Source: Sphingomonas sp. KR3-1 (GTDB lineage: Bacteria > Pseudomonadota > Alphaproteobacteria > Sphingomonadales > Sphingomonadaceae). Taken from it: DNA of 64,000 nt. The stretch spans positions 124,001 to 188,000 of the forward strand of contig NZ_JBDZDQ010000001.1 in assembly GCF_040049295.1 (NCBI RefSeq), given 5' to 3'. Shown piece after piece: positions 1 to 7,837 of this stretch. Within the stretch, counting starts at the first letter, position 1; each line of letters starts with the position of its first letter. The notes below the pieces were generated by a model. That model was not told the DNA's origin, searched no databases, and saw only the letters and a list, made by a program, of their open reading frames with translations. The position numbers and the translations under genes are program-made.

Positions 1-1
1 G

Positions 2-400
2 CGCGCGCCGGTGAGCGGCATCGTCAGCCAGACCAAGAGCCTGCAGGTGGGCCAGCAGATGATCACCGGCCTCGCTGCCGTGACGATCGTCTCGGACAAG
101 CCGGCCTGGATCGACGCGAACTTCAAGGAAACCGACCTCAACAAGATGCGCGTCGGCCAGTGCTCGATCGTGACCTTCGACGCCTATCCGGGCCTGAAGC
201 TGAAGGGCCATGTGGAATCGCTGGGCGCCGGCACCGGTTCGGAATTCTCGATGCTCCCGGCGCAGAACGCCAACGGCAACTGGGTGAAGGTCACCCAGCG
301 CGTGCCGGTGCGCATCGCGATCGACGACAAGAGCCCGCGCGCGCTGATCGCCGGCCTCTCGGCAGACGTGAAGGTCGTCTTCAAGGGCGCCTGCAACTAA
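2..400 (+). CDS. HlyD/EmrA-family membrane fusion protein, C-terminal part
   Basis: Only the last ~133 residues lie in the window; the frame is open to the left edge, so the gene is cut by the window and not truncated in nature. The visible part starts in the lipoyl/hairpin return (APVSGIVSQ, a typical HlyD-family 'APVDGxV' strand) and runs through the beta-barrel (VTIVSDKPAWIDANFKETDL), which is characteristic of EmrA-type adaptors. It would link an inner-membrane MFS pump to an outer-membrane channel. The stop lies one base before the ATG of the MFS gene, so the two form an emrAB-like operon. Substrate cannot be told from sequence. Confidence 0.9.
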   Translation, partial: RAPVSGIVSQTKSLQVGQQMITGLAAVTIVSDKPAWIDANFKETDLNKMRVGQCSIVTFDAYPGLKLKGHVESLGAGTGSEFSMLPAQNANGNWVKVTQRVPVRIAIDDKSPRALIAGLSADVKVVFKGACN

Positions 401-401
401 T

Positions 402-2021
402 ATGGCGACGGCAGCCCCCGGCCGCGCCAACAGGGCGGGTGAGGCATCTCCCCCTATGCCTCCCCGCCCGCAAGCCGCTCCGGCTGGCGGTGGCGGTGCC
501 GCCCTGCCCGTCAAGTACAAGGGCCTGCTCACGCTCGGCGTCATGATGGCGACGATCATGCAGATCCTCGACACGACGATCGCCAACGTCGCGATCCCGC
601 ACATGCAGGCATCGCTCGGCGCCACGCGCGACACGATCAACTGGGTACTGACCAGCTACATCGTCGCCTCGGCGATCGCGATCCCGATCACCGGCTGGCT
701 GTCGGACCGGATCGGCTCGCGCAACCTGTTCCTCGTCGCCACCGTCGGCTTCGTCATCGCCTCGGCGATGTGCGGCGCGGCGCAGACGCTGGAGGAAATG
801 GTCGCCTTCCGCATCCTGCAGGGCATCACCGCGGCCTTCCTCAACCCCTTGAGCCAGACGGTGATGCTCGACATCAACGCGCCCAAGGACCAGCCCAAGG
901 CAATGTCGATCTGGGGCATGGGCATCATGGTCGGCCCGATCATGGGCCCGCTGATCGGCGGCTACCTGACCGACAATTTCGACTGGCGCTGGGTGTTCTA
1001 CGTGAATCTGCCGGTGGGCGTGGTGACCTTCGCGCTGCTGTGGTTCCTCCTGCCCTCGCGCCCGATCCGCAAGCGCTCGTTCGACGCGTTCGGCTTCACG
1101 CTGCTCGCGCTGGGCATCGCTTCGCTCCAGCTGATGCTCGACCGCGGGCAGGACCAGGACTGGTTCTCCTCGACCGAGATCTGGGTTGAGATGCTCGTCG
1201 CGGTGATCGCGCTGTGGATGTTCGTCGTCCACCTGTTCACCGCCAAGAACCCGATGTTCGAGCGCGAGCTGTGGAAGCATCGCAACCTCGTCACCGGCAT
1301 CTTCTTCATGCTGGTGATCGGCCTGGTGATGATGGCGACGATGGCGCTGCTGCCGCCAATGCTGCAGAGCCTCTATGGCTATTCGGTGTTCGACGCGGGC
1401 CTGCTCCTCATGCCGCGCGGCGTGGGCGTGCTGATCACGATGTTCGCCGGCGCGCAGCTGATCCAGCGCGGCTGGCTCGATCCGCGCTGGTCGGTGGCGA
1501 TCGGCCTGACGATTGCCGCGATCTCGCTGTGGGAGATGTCGCGCTGGACGCTGGAGATGAGCAGCACGCCGTTCATCATCTCGGGCTTCGTCCAGGGCCT
1601 CGGCCTCGGCCTCGTCTTCATGCCGCTCAACGGCCTCGCCTTTGCCGGCCTGCCCGCGCATTTCCGCACCGAAGGATCGAGCCTGCTCAATCTGCTGCGC
1701 AATGTCGGCGCGTCGGTGGGCATCTCGGCGGTGAGCGCGATCCTGGCGCAGAACATCCAGCGCAGCCACCAGTATCTGGGCGAGCACGTCACCGCCTCGA
1801 CGATGAACGGGCTGGGCGCGCTGGTGCAGGAGATCGGCGTGCAGGCCTCGGTGGTCACCGGGCTGATCGACGCCGAAGTGAACCGCCAGGCGGCGATGAT
1901 CGCCTATCTCAACGATTACTGGCTGATGGCGATCGTCACTGCGGTCAGCGTGCCGCTGGTGGTGCTGCTGCAGAAGCCGCGCGCACCGATGAAGAACGAC
2001 CCGTCGGCAGCGGGGCATTGA
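402..2021 (+). CDS. EmrB/QacA-family (DHA2) MFS drug exporter
   Basis: The 539-residue protein has a ~40-residue Pro/Ala-rich cytoplasmic start followed by about 14 hydrophobic segments, as expected for DHA2 exporters. It shows the MFS motif between TM2 and TM3 (GWLSDRIGSRNLF) and the early-helix motif LDTTIANVAIPHM that is diagnostic of EmrB/QacA proteins. It is presumably the proton-driven inner-membrane pump paired with the upstream EmrA-like adaptor. Its last ~77 bp overlap the convergent DUF418 gene in the opposite orientation, an unusually long convergent overlap. The efflux role is inferred from family; the drug range is unknown. Confidence 0.95.
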   Translation: MATAAPGRANRAGEASPPMPPRPQAAPAGGGGAALPVKYKGLLTLGVMMATIMQILDTTIANVAIPHMQASLGATRDTINWVLTSYIVASAIAIPITGWLSDRIGSRNLFLVATVGFVIASAMCGAAQTLEEMVAFRILQGITAAFLNPLSQTVMLDINAPKDQPKAMSIWGMGIMVGPIMGPLIGGYLTDNFDWRWVFYVNLPVGVVTFALLWFLLPSRPIRKRSFDAFGFTLLALGIASLQLMLDRGQDQDWFSSTEIWVEMLVAVIALWMFVVHLFTAKNPMFERELWKHRNLVTGIFFMLVIGLVMMATMALLPPMLQSLYGYSVFDAGLLLMPRGVGVLITMFAGAQLIQRGWLDPRWSVAIGLTIAAISLWEMSRWTLEMSSTPFIISGFVQGLGLGLVFMPLNGLAFAGLPAHFRTEGSSLLNLLRNVGASVGISAVSAILAQNIQRSHQYLGEHVTASTMNGLGALVQEIGVQASVVTGLIDAEVNRQAAMIAYLNDYWLMAIVTAVSVPLVVLLQKPRAPMKNDPSAAGH

Positions 2022-3294
2022 CCTCGCTGCGCCGGAGCGGCTGCCACTTCACATAGGCGAGGCTGCGCCACAGCCACTCCAGCGGGCCGCTGACGAAGTG
2101 GCGCATCCACCAATTGGCGAAGGCGATCAGCGCCGCGATCCCGATCACCGAGACCAGCGCCGATTGCGCCCAGCCATAGCGGCCCCAGGGCAGCAGGCCC
2201 CAGGGCGCGAACAGGATGTATTTCCCCACCGCCTGCTCGAGGAAATAGAGCGAGAAGGCCATGCGGCCGGGCGCCTTGAGGACGCCGAGCGCAGCATTGC
2301 CGGCGCGCGACTTGGCGATCAGGTTGATCAGCGCGAGATGGCCGAGGCCGATCGCCATCCGCGCGAACTCGCCGGTGATCCACAGCGAGCGCGGGCCCGG
2401 CGAGAAGCTGAGCGTCTCCGAGATGCCATAGGCGCGCGCGACGATGCCGAAGCTGTAGCCGCCTACCGCCAGCCACAGATAGAAACGCGCGCTCCTGAGA
2501 CCCTGGATCACGCCCCATTTCCACAGCGCGACGCCGATCAGCATCGTGCAGAACGCTTCGAGCACATCCCAGATCAGCCAGTTGCTGGCGAGATAGCTCC
2601 AATAATTCCAGGCTTCCTTGGCATAGGGCAGCCAGCCGCCGCGATGCGCCTGCACTTCGCGCGCGACCAGCGCGGGATCGGGCGTGTGCCGCCCGAGCTT
2701 CTGCCACTGCGCCAGCGCCGCCGGATCGCCCGCCTCGACCTGGCGGGTGAGCGTCACCCGCTCGGCATATTCGCGCGCGCCATATTCGGGAATGCCCACC
2801 CCGGTCAGCACCGCCCAGCCGAGGCCCAGCGTCACCAGCCATTTCGGGCTCAGCGTGCGGAACGGGAAGAGGAACAGCGCAGCGAGCGCATAGATGTGGA
2901 GGATGTCGCCCGGCCAGAGCAGCACGAACACGTCGAACAGGCCGAAGGCGAGCAGCCACAGGTTGCGGCGATAATAGAGGTCGGCGACCGCGACCGGCCC
3001 GTCCGGCGCCATCGCCTTGCGCGCCAATACCATCATGCCGGCGCCGAACAGAAATTCGAGCAGGCAGCGCTGGGTGCCGGCGAAGAAGAGGTTGATCGCC
3101 ACCCAGGCGTCGCGGTCCGCCGCGCTCCAGCCGATCAGGCGGACATCGGCCGAGAAGGTCCAGACGCTCGCCGCCATATAGGGGACGTTGATGAAGAAGA
3201 TGCCGAGGATCGCGACTCCGCGCAGCATGTCGAGCACGTCGATGCGCGCCCGGCCGGCCACCGGCGCCAACATGCTACTACCCGACTCGACCAT
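1945..3294 (-). CDS. DUF418 (YeiB-like) multi-pass membrane protein, copy 1
   Basis: The 449-residue protein begins RIDVLDMLRGVAILGIFFIN, the hallmark N-terminus of DUF418 proteins, and has 8-10 hydrophobic segments. The C-terminal DUF418 region ends in LEWLWRSLAYVKWQPLRR, a conserved family ending, followed by a ~25-residue Ala/Ser/Arg-rich tail that overlaps the end of the MFS gene. The family is distantly related to acyltransferase-3-like membrane proteins, but no reaction is established. A closely similar second copy lies at about 6.4-7.8 kb. An alternative start is the ATG eight codons further in (MLAPVAGRA). No convincing ribosome-binding site favours either. Confidence 0.9.
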   Translation of the reverse strand: MVESGSSMLAPVAGRARIDVLDMLRGVAILGIFFINVPYMAASVWTFSADVRLIGWSAADRDAWVAINLFFAGTQRCLLEFLFGAGMMVLARKAMAPDGPVAVADLYYRRNLWLLAFGLFDVFVLLWPGDILHIYALAALFLFPFRTLSPKWLVTLGLGWAVLTGVGIPEYGAREYAERVTLTRQVEAGDPAALAQWQKLGRHTPDPALVAREVQAHRGGWLPYAKEAWNYWSYLASNWLIWDVLEAFCTMLIGVALWKWGVIQGLRSARFYLWLAVGGYSFGIVARAYGISETLSFSPGPRSLWITGEFARMAIGLGHLALINLIAKSRAGNAALGVLKAPGRMAFSLYFLEQAVGKYILFAPWGLLPWGRYGWAQSALVSVIGIAALIAFANWWMRHFVSGPLEWLWRSLAYVKWQPLRRSEVNAPLPTGRSSSVRAASAAAPPAAR

Positions 3295-3371
3295 TGACGC
3301 GGCCCACCCAACCCGAAACCCGGCTGGTTTAACGTGGATCAGTCAACACGACGTAAAGGCCGTGGGCGGGA

Positions 3372-3806
3372 TCAGCGCGAAAGCACTGCCGCGAACTCGG
3401 CCATCGGCGCGCTTTCGGGCCATTGCGGCACGTCGTCGGCGATGACGACCCAGGGCTGCTTGCGCTTCACCCAGATATGCGCAGCGGGCACCAGCTCGTC
3501 GCTGCGATCGAGCGTGCCGGCGCGCACCATCGCCAGCCCGGGACGGGCGCTGTTGGTGTTGTAGATCCGCGTGTGGCAGGTGCCGCAGACTCGCTGACGC
3601 GACGTCGATCCGCTCGGATTGGTGAAGCTGTATTCGACCACCGGCCCTTCGACCGACAATGCCCCCTCGCTGACCGGCGCCTGCTCGGTGAAGGCGCTCC
3701 CCGCCCAGCTCTGGCACTTCAGGCAATGGCAGCAATAGACCGCCGGCAGGTCGTCCAATGCCAGCGTGTAGCGGACGGCGCCGCAATGGCAGCCGCCCGC
3801 GATCAC
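3372..3806 (-). CDS. GFA (CENP-V/GFA) family zinc protein
   Basis: The gene encodes 144 residues starting at GTG 3806, three bases after the asd stop. A purine-rich AAAAAGGCGG sits about 10 bases upstream, inside the end of asd. The cysteine pattern GCHCGAVRY ... CCHCLKCQ ... CGTCHTRIYN is the zinc-binding signature of the glutathione-dependent formaldehyde-activating (Gfa) fold. The family name comes from an enzyme that speeds S-hydroxymethylglutathione formation, but most members are uncharacterised. Co-directional placement right behind asd suggests co-transcription. A longer frame exists upstream but overlaps asd and has no family similarity. Confidence 0.85.
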   Translation of the reverse strand: MIAGGCHCGAVRYTLALDDLPAVYCCHCLKCQSWAGSAFTEQAPVSEGALSVEGPVVEYSFTNPSGSTSRQRVCGTCHTRIYNTNSARPGLAMVRAGTLDRSDELVPAAHIWVKRKQPWVVIADDVPQWPESAPMAEFAAVLSR

Positions 3807-3808
3807 GG

Positions 3809-4837
3809 TTACGCCGCCTTTTTGAGGTGGCGGCGGCCGAGCAGCTCGGCGATCTGCACCGCGTTGAGCGCCGCGCCCTTGCGGAGGTTGTCGCTGACGC
3901 ACCAGAGCGACAGGCCGTTCTCCACCGTCGAGTCCTCGCGGACGCGGCTGATGAAGGTGGCATATTCGCCGACGCACTCGATCGGAGTGACGTAGCCGCC
4001 ATCCTCATGCTTATCGATCAGCATCACGCCCGGCGCCTCGCGCAGGATCTTCTTGGCCTGCTCGGCCGAGATCTCGTCCTCGAACTCGATGTTGATCGCT
4101 TCCGAATGGCCGACGAACACCGGCACGCGCACGCAGGTGGCGGTGACCTTGATCTTGGGATCGAGGATCTTCTTGGTCTCGACCACCATCTTCCACTCTT
4201 CCTTGGTCGAGCCGTCGTCCAGGAAGGAGTCGATGTGCGGGATCACGTTGAAGGCGATCTGCTTGGTGAACTTCCTCGGCTCGGCGCTGTCGCCGACGAA
4301 GATGTTGCGGCTCTGCTCGAACAGCTCGTCCATGCCCGCCTTGCCCGCGCCGGAGACCGACTGGTAGGTGGCGACGACGACGCGCTTGATCTTGGCGGCA
4401 TCGTGGAGCGGCTTGAGCGCCACCACCATCTGCGCGGTCGAGCAGTTCGGGTTCGCGATGATGCCGCGCTTGGTATAGCCGTCGATCGCCTCCGGGTTCA
4501 CCTCGGGCACGATCAGCGGCACGTCCGGGTCCATGCGGTAGAGCGACGCATTGTCGATCACCGTGCAGCCGGCAGCGGCGAACTTGGGCGCATAGAGCTT
4601 CGAGCCTTCCGAGCCGATCGCGAACAGCGCGATGTCCCAGCCTGCGGGGTCGAAATGCTCGATGTTCTGGATCTTGTACTGTTTCCCGGTCTCGCCGAAG
4701 TCGACCATGTCGCCCGTCGAGCGCGACGAAGCCAGCACGGCCAGCTCGTCGATCGGGAATTCCCGCTCGGCCAGGATGTTCAACATTTCGCGCCCGACAT
4801 TGCCGGTGGCGCCTGCGACGACGACACGGTAGCCCAT
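3809..4837 (-). CDS. asd: Aspartate-semialdehyde dehydrogenase
   Basis: The 342-residue enzyme reduces aspartyl phosphate to aspartate semialdehyde, the branch point to lysine/diaminopimelate, threonine and methionine. The N-terminus GYRVVVAGATGNVGREM is the NADP-binding Rossmann loop. The active-site cysteine lies in ANPNCSTAQMVVAL, followed by VVVATYQSVSGAGKAGM and the C-terminal EFEDEISAEQAK segment. Two adjacent ATG codons occur; the second (4837) is chosen because GGAG lies six bases upstream of it and only three from the first. The length matches the family. The GFA gene follows directly. Confidence 0.97.
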   Translation of the reverse strand: MGYRVVVAGATGNVGREMLNILAEREFPIDELAVLASSRSTGDMVDFGETGKQYKIQNIEHFDPAGWDIALFAIGSEGSKLYAPKFAAAGCTVIDNASLYRMDPDVPLIVPEVNPEAIDGYTKRGIIANPNCSTAQMVVALKPLHDAAKIKRVVVATYQSVSGAGKAGMDELFEQSRNIFVGDSAEPRKFTKQIAFNVIPHIDSFLDDGSTKEEWKMVVETKKILDPKIKVTATCVRVPVFVGHSEAINIEFEDEISAEQAKKILREAPGVMLIDKHEDGGYVTPIECVGEYATFISRVREDSTVENGLSLWCVSDNLRKGAALNAVQIAELLGRRHLKKAA

Positions 4838-5003
4838 CATGTACTCCAGGGTGGTAATCGAGCGCCGCGCTACGCCGATCGCGGCAGGGGCGCAAGCAAG
4901 CGCTGCTTGTTTCGCGCCATGGCTCCGCTTTGGTCGATTTCGTTCAAGACAGGTTTCGCGTAATTTTGTTACGCCCGCCCCCGAGGATGAGGGGGCCTGA
5001 ACG

Positions 5004-6446
5004 ATGCGCCGGATGCTGCTGATCGTGCTGCTGGGGCTGAGCCTGGGCAGCTGCGCCACCAAGGGCGCGCTCAAGATGGCGTGCGCGGACTTCTCCAGCT
5101 TCATCCATCCGATCGAGATGACGCCGCTCGAGCGCCAGATCCGCGCGCTCGACCTCGAGGCGCTGCCGCCCGCCGAGCGCGAGCTGGCGGATCGGCTCGC
5201 CGCGCCCGAGATCGCGCGGCTGCAGGCCGACCCCGCCTTCCTCGCCGCAGCCCCGGCTCCCAGCCGCCCGGTGCTGCTGCTCTCGGGCGGCGGGCAATGG
5301 GGCGCATTCGGCGTCGGGCTGATGAACCAGCTCGTCGAGAACCACCAATTCCCCGATTTCGCGGTGGTGACAGGCGTGAGCACGGGCGCGCTGCAATCGC
5401 TGTTCGTCGGTGCCGGGCTGGACCGGCAGGACGCGCAGGGCAAGGCGATCCGCGACGCGCTGGAGATCGCCTATTCACCAGCCAGGGAAAGCGACATCGT
5501 CAACCGCGAGAGCATCCAGGCGCTGGCGGCGATCACCGGCGCGATGGCCGGCCTGGCGCCGCTCAAGCGCCGGTTCGAGGACCGGATCTGCCCGAAGATC
5601 TACGACCCCAAGTCGCCCGCCGGCCAGGCCGGGGTGTGCATCGTCCAGACGCTGCGCGACACCCGGACGCGCAAGGTGCTGCTCGGGCTGATCGAGGCCA
5701 ATTCGGGCGCGTTCGGCTATATCGACGTGCAGGAGCTGCTCGCGCCCTACGGCAACAGCGACGCGGACCTCGCCAAGGCCACCCAGTGCCTGGCGGGCGC
5801 GGCGCTCGCCTCGGCAGCGGTGCCGGTGTTCTACCAGCAGGTCCGGGTCGACGGGAAAACCTATTATGACGGCGGCGTGCGGCAATCGGTGTTCCTCGCA
5901 TCGGTGGCCGATGCGCAGCGGCTGGCCGGCGACGTGGTGCGGCGCGAGCGGGCGCGGCTGCTCGGGCGCGAGGCGGGCGCGGCGCCCGGCGGCGGAAGCG
6001 ACATCTATGTGATCCGCAACGGCCCCACGGTGCTGCCGCCCGACCAGGTGGTGATGCCGGGCTATCCGTCGGAGATAGACCAGAAGGCCGATGCGCTGAC
6101 CGCCGCGCAGCGCGGCGAGGCGATCATGGTCAACCAGCTCGAAGTCGGCTCGATCGCCGCGCTGCGGCTCAGCCGGCCGGGCGGCGCGATCTGGTTCGTC
6201 AGCGCCGACGGATTCGAGAACTACACGCCGACCTATGACCTCACGGTACGCTGCGGCAAGCTCAAGGAGGCGAACCGCAAGGCGATGTTCGTGCCGCCGT
6301 TCATGAAGTGCATGATGGACTATGGCCGCAACCGCGCCACCGGGGGCGAGCCGTGGATCGACCTGTGCCATTATGACGGGACGGAAACCCGGGCGATCTG
6401 CCGGCGGCCGGACGGGACGATGCCGGGCGCTGTGGGGCGGCGCTAG
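5004..6446 (+). CDS. Patatin-like phospholipase, predicted lipoprotein
   Basis: The 480-residue protein begins with a lipoprotein signal (MLLIVLLGLSLGSCATKG, lipobox LGSC). It then shows the patatin oxyanion loop LSGGGQWGAFGVG, the nucleophile elbow GVSTGAL, and the dyad aspartate in YYDGGVRQS. These predict a membrane-anchored, periplasm-facing acyl hydrolase of lipids. It is longer than a bare patatin domain; the C-terminal ~150 residues carry several cysteines (CGKL, FMKCMMD, DLCHYD, AICRRP) that may form disulfides. It sits between two DUF418 genes on the opposite strand and its last 4 bp overlap the second. Substrate unknown. Confidence 0.9.
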   Translation: MRRMLLIVLLGLSLGSCATKGALKMACADFSSFIHPIEMTPLERQIRALDLEALPPAERELADRLAAPEIARLQADPAFLAAAPAPSRPVLLLSGGGQWGAFGVGLMNQLVENHQFPDFAVVTGVSTGALQSLFVGAGLDRQDAQGKAIRDALEIAYSPARESDIVNRESIQALAAITGAMAGLAPLKRRFEDRICPKIYDPKSPAGQAGVCIVQTLRDTRTRKVLLGLIEANSGAFGYIDVQELLAPYGNSDADLAKATQCLAGAALASAAVPVFYQQVRVDGKTYYDGGVRQSVFLASVADAQRLAGDVVRRERARLLGREAGAAPGGGSDIYVIRNGPTVLPPDQVVMPGYPSEIDQKADALTAAQRGEAIMVNQLEVGSIAALRLSRPGGAIWFVSADGFENYTPTYDLTVRCGKLKEANRKAMFVPPFMKCMMDYGRNRATGGEPWIDLCHYDGTETRAICRRPDGTMPGAVGRR

Positions 6447-7765
6447 GCCGTCTGCCGCTGGCGGAACGGCTGCCAGTGCACATAGGCGAGGCTGCGCCAG
6501 AGCCATTCGAGCGGTCCGGCAGCGAAGAAGCGCAACCAGACATTGGCCAGCAGGAGCTGCGCGGCGATGACGATCAGCACCGTGCCCGCCAGGTCGGACC
6601 AGCCTTGCCGGCCCCATAGCCCCAGCCCCCAGGGCGAATAGAGGAGCTGCAGCCCGATGATCTGCTGCAGGAAATAGAGCGAGAACGCCATTCGCCCGGC
6701 CGCCTTGAACGGCGCCAGGAGCGCCCGCCCCGCCCCGCTCTTCACTGCCAGGTTGACCAGCGCGACATGGCCGATCGAGACCGCCATTCGCGCGAATTCC
6801 GCCGTCATCCACATCAGCTTGGGCCCGGGAATGTCCGACAGATATTCGAAGCTCGCCACGGTGCGCAGCGCCAGGCCGGGGAGATAGCAGGCGAGCATCA
6901 GCAGCAGGTATAAGCGCGCGCTCCTTTGCCCCTGGATCACACCCCATTTCCACAGCGCTATGCCGACCAGCATCATGCAGAAAGCCTCGGCGACGCTCTT
7001 CAAGATCTCGGGCCAGAGGAACATCTGGTAGAAGCCGATCTGCAGCCCTGCATAGGCCCAGAGACTGCCGCCATGCCCCTTGGCCTCCATTGCCCGCACG
7101 CCCTGCATTTCCTCGCCGCCGGTGCGCAGATTCTCGACCTTCTTGCGCCAGTCCTCGAGCGCCTTCTTCTCCTCGGCGCTGACCGGCCGGTGGCTGGCGA
7201 GCTTCGCCTCGGCGACATGCGCACGCTCGACCAGAGTGTTGCGCTCGACATAGCGCCAGGCTCCGGTGCCCGCCGTATAGAGCGCGAAGCCCATGCCCAG
7301 CACGATCAGCCATTTCGGACTCACCCGGCGGAACGGGAAAAGCAGCAGCGCCGCCAGCGCATAGATGTGGAGGATGTCGCCCGGCCAGAGCAGGACGAAG
7401 ATGTCTAAGATGCCGAAGGCGAGCAGCCAGAGATTGCGCCGCCAATAGAGGTCGGCGACCGCCACTGGCCCGTCGGGCGCCATCGCTGCGCGGGCGAACA
7501 CCATCAGCCCGGCGCCGAACAGCATTTCGAGCAGGCCGCGCTGGGTGCCCTCCAGCACCACCTGGATTCCCCACCAGCTCGCCTGGTCGAGCGGCTTCCA
7601 GCCGATCAGCCGGGGATCGAGGAACAGCTTGGAGACCTGCGCCCCCATGAAGGGGATGTTCATGAAGAAGATGCCGAGGATCGCCAGCCCGCGCAGCATG
7701 TCGAGCACGTCGATCCGCGCCTTGCCGCGTACCGGCGCAAGCGGCACCCCCGTCGCATCCGTCAT
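6443..7765 (-). CDS. DUF418 (YeiB-like) multi-pass membrane protein, copy 2
   Basis: A 440-residue paralog of the DUF418 protein at about 1.9-3.3 kb. It shares KARIDVLDMLRGLAILGIFF at the N-terminus, LFGILDIFVLLWPGDILHIY-like middle helices and LEWLWRSLAYVHWQPFR at the end. The start ATG 7765 is chosen because GGGGGA lies about eight bases upstream; ATG 7771 and GTG 7780 in the same frame are alternatives. A soluble insert around residues 170-230 rich in Lys/Glu separates two membrane blocks. The two copies and the patatin gene between them may form a functional neighbourhood (inference). The reaction is unknown. Confidence 0.9.
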   Translation of the reverse strand: MTDATGVPLAPVRGKARIDVLDMLRGLAILGIFFMNIPFMGAQVSKLFLDPRLIGWKPLDQASWWGIQVVLEGTQRGLLEMLFGAGLMVFARAAMAPDGPVAVADLYWRRNLWLLAFGILDIFVLLWPGDILHIYALAALLLFPFRRVSPKWLIVLGMGFALYTAGTGAWRYVERNTLVERAHVAEAKLASHRPVSAEEKKALEDWRKKVENLRTGGEEMQGVRAMEAKGHGGSLWAYAGLQIGFYQMFLWPEILKSVAEAFCMMLVGIALWKWGVIQGQRSARLYLLLMLACYLPGLALRTVASFEYLSDIPGPKLMWMTAEFARMAVSIGHVALVNLAVKSGAGRALLAPFKAAGRMAFSLYFLQQIIGLQLLYSPWGLGLWGRQGWSDLAGTVLIVIAAQLLLANVWLRFFAAGPLEWLWRSLAYVHWQPFRQRQTA

Positions 7766-7837
7766 TCGCATGTCCCCCACCGAAGCGGGGGATGCTACGT
7801 CACCGAGAAACCTGCGTCGAGTCGCAGATATATGGGG

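Noticed and set aside
381..2018. A 545-residue open frame antisense to the MFS gene
   Set aside because: His/Arg/Asp-rich composition and no domains; it mirrors the GC-biased third positions of the real gene.
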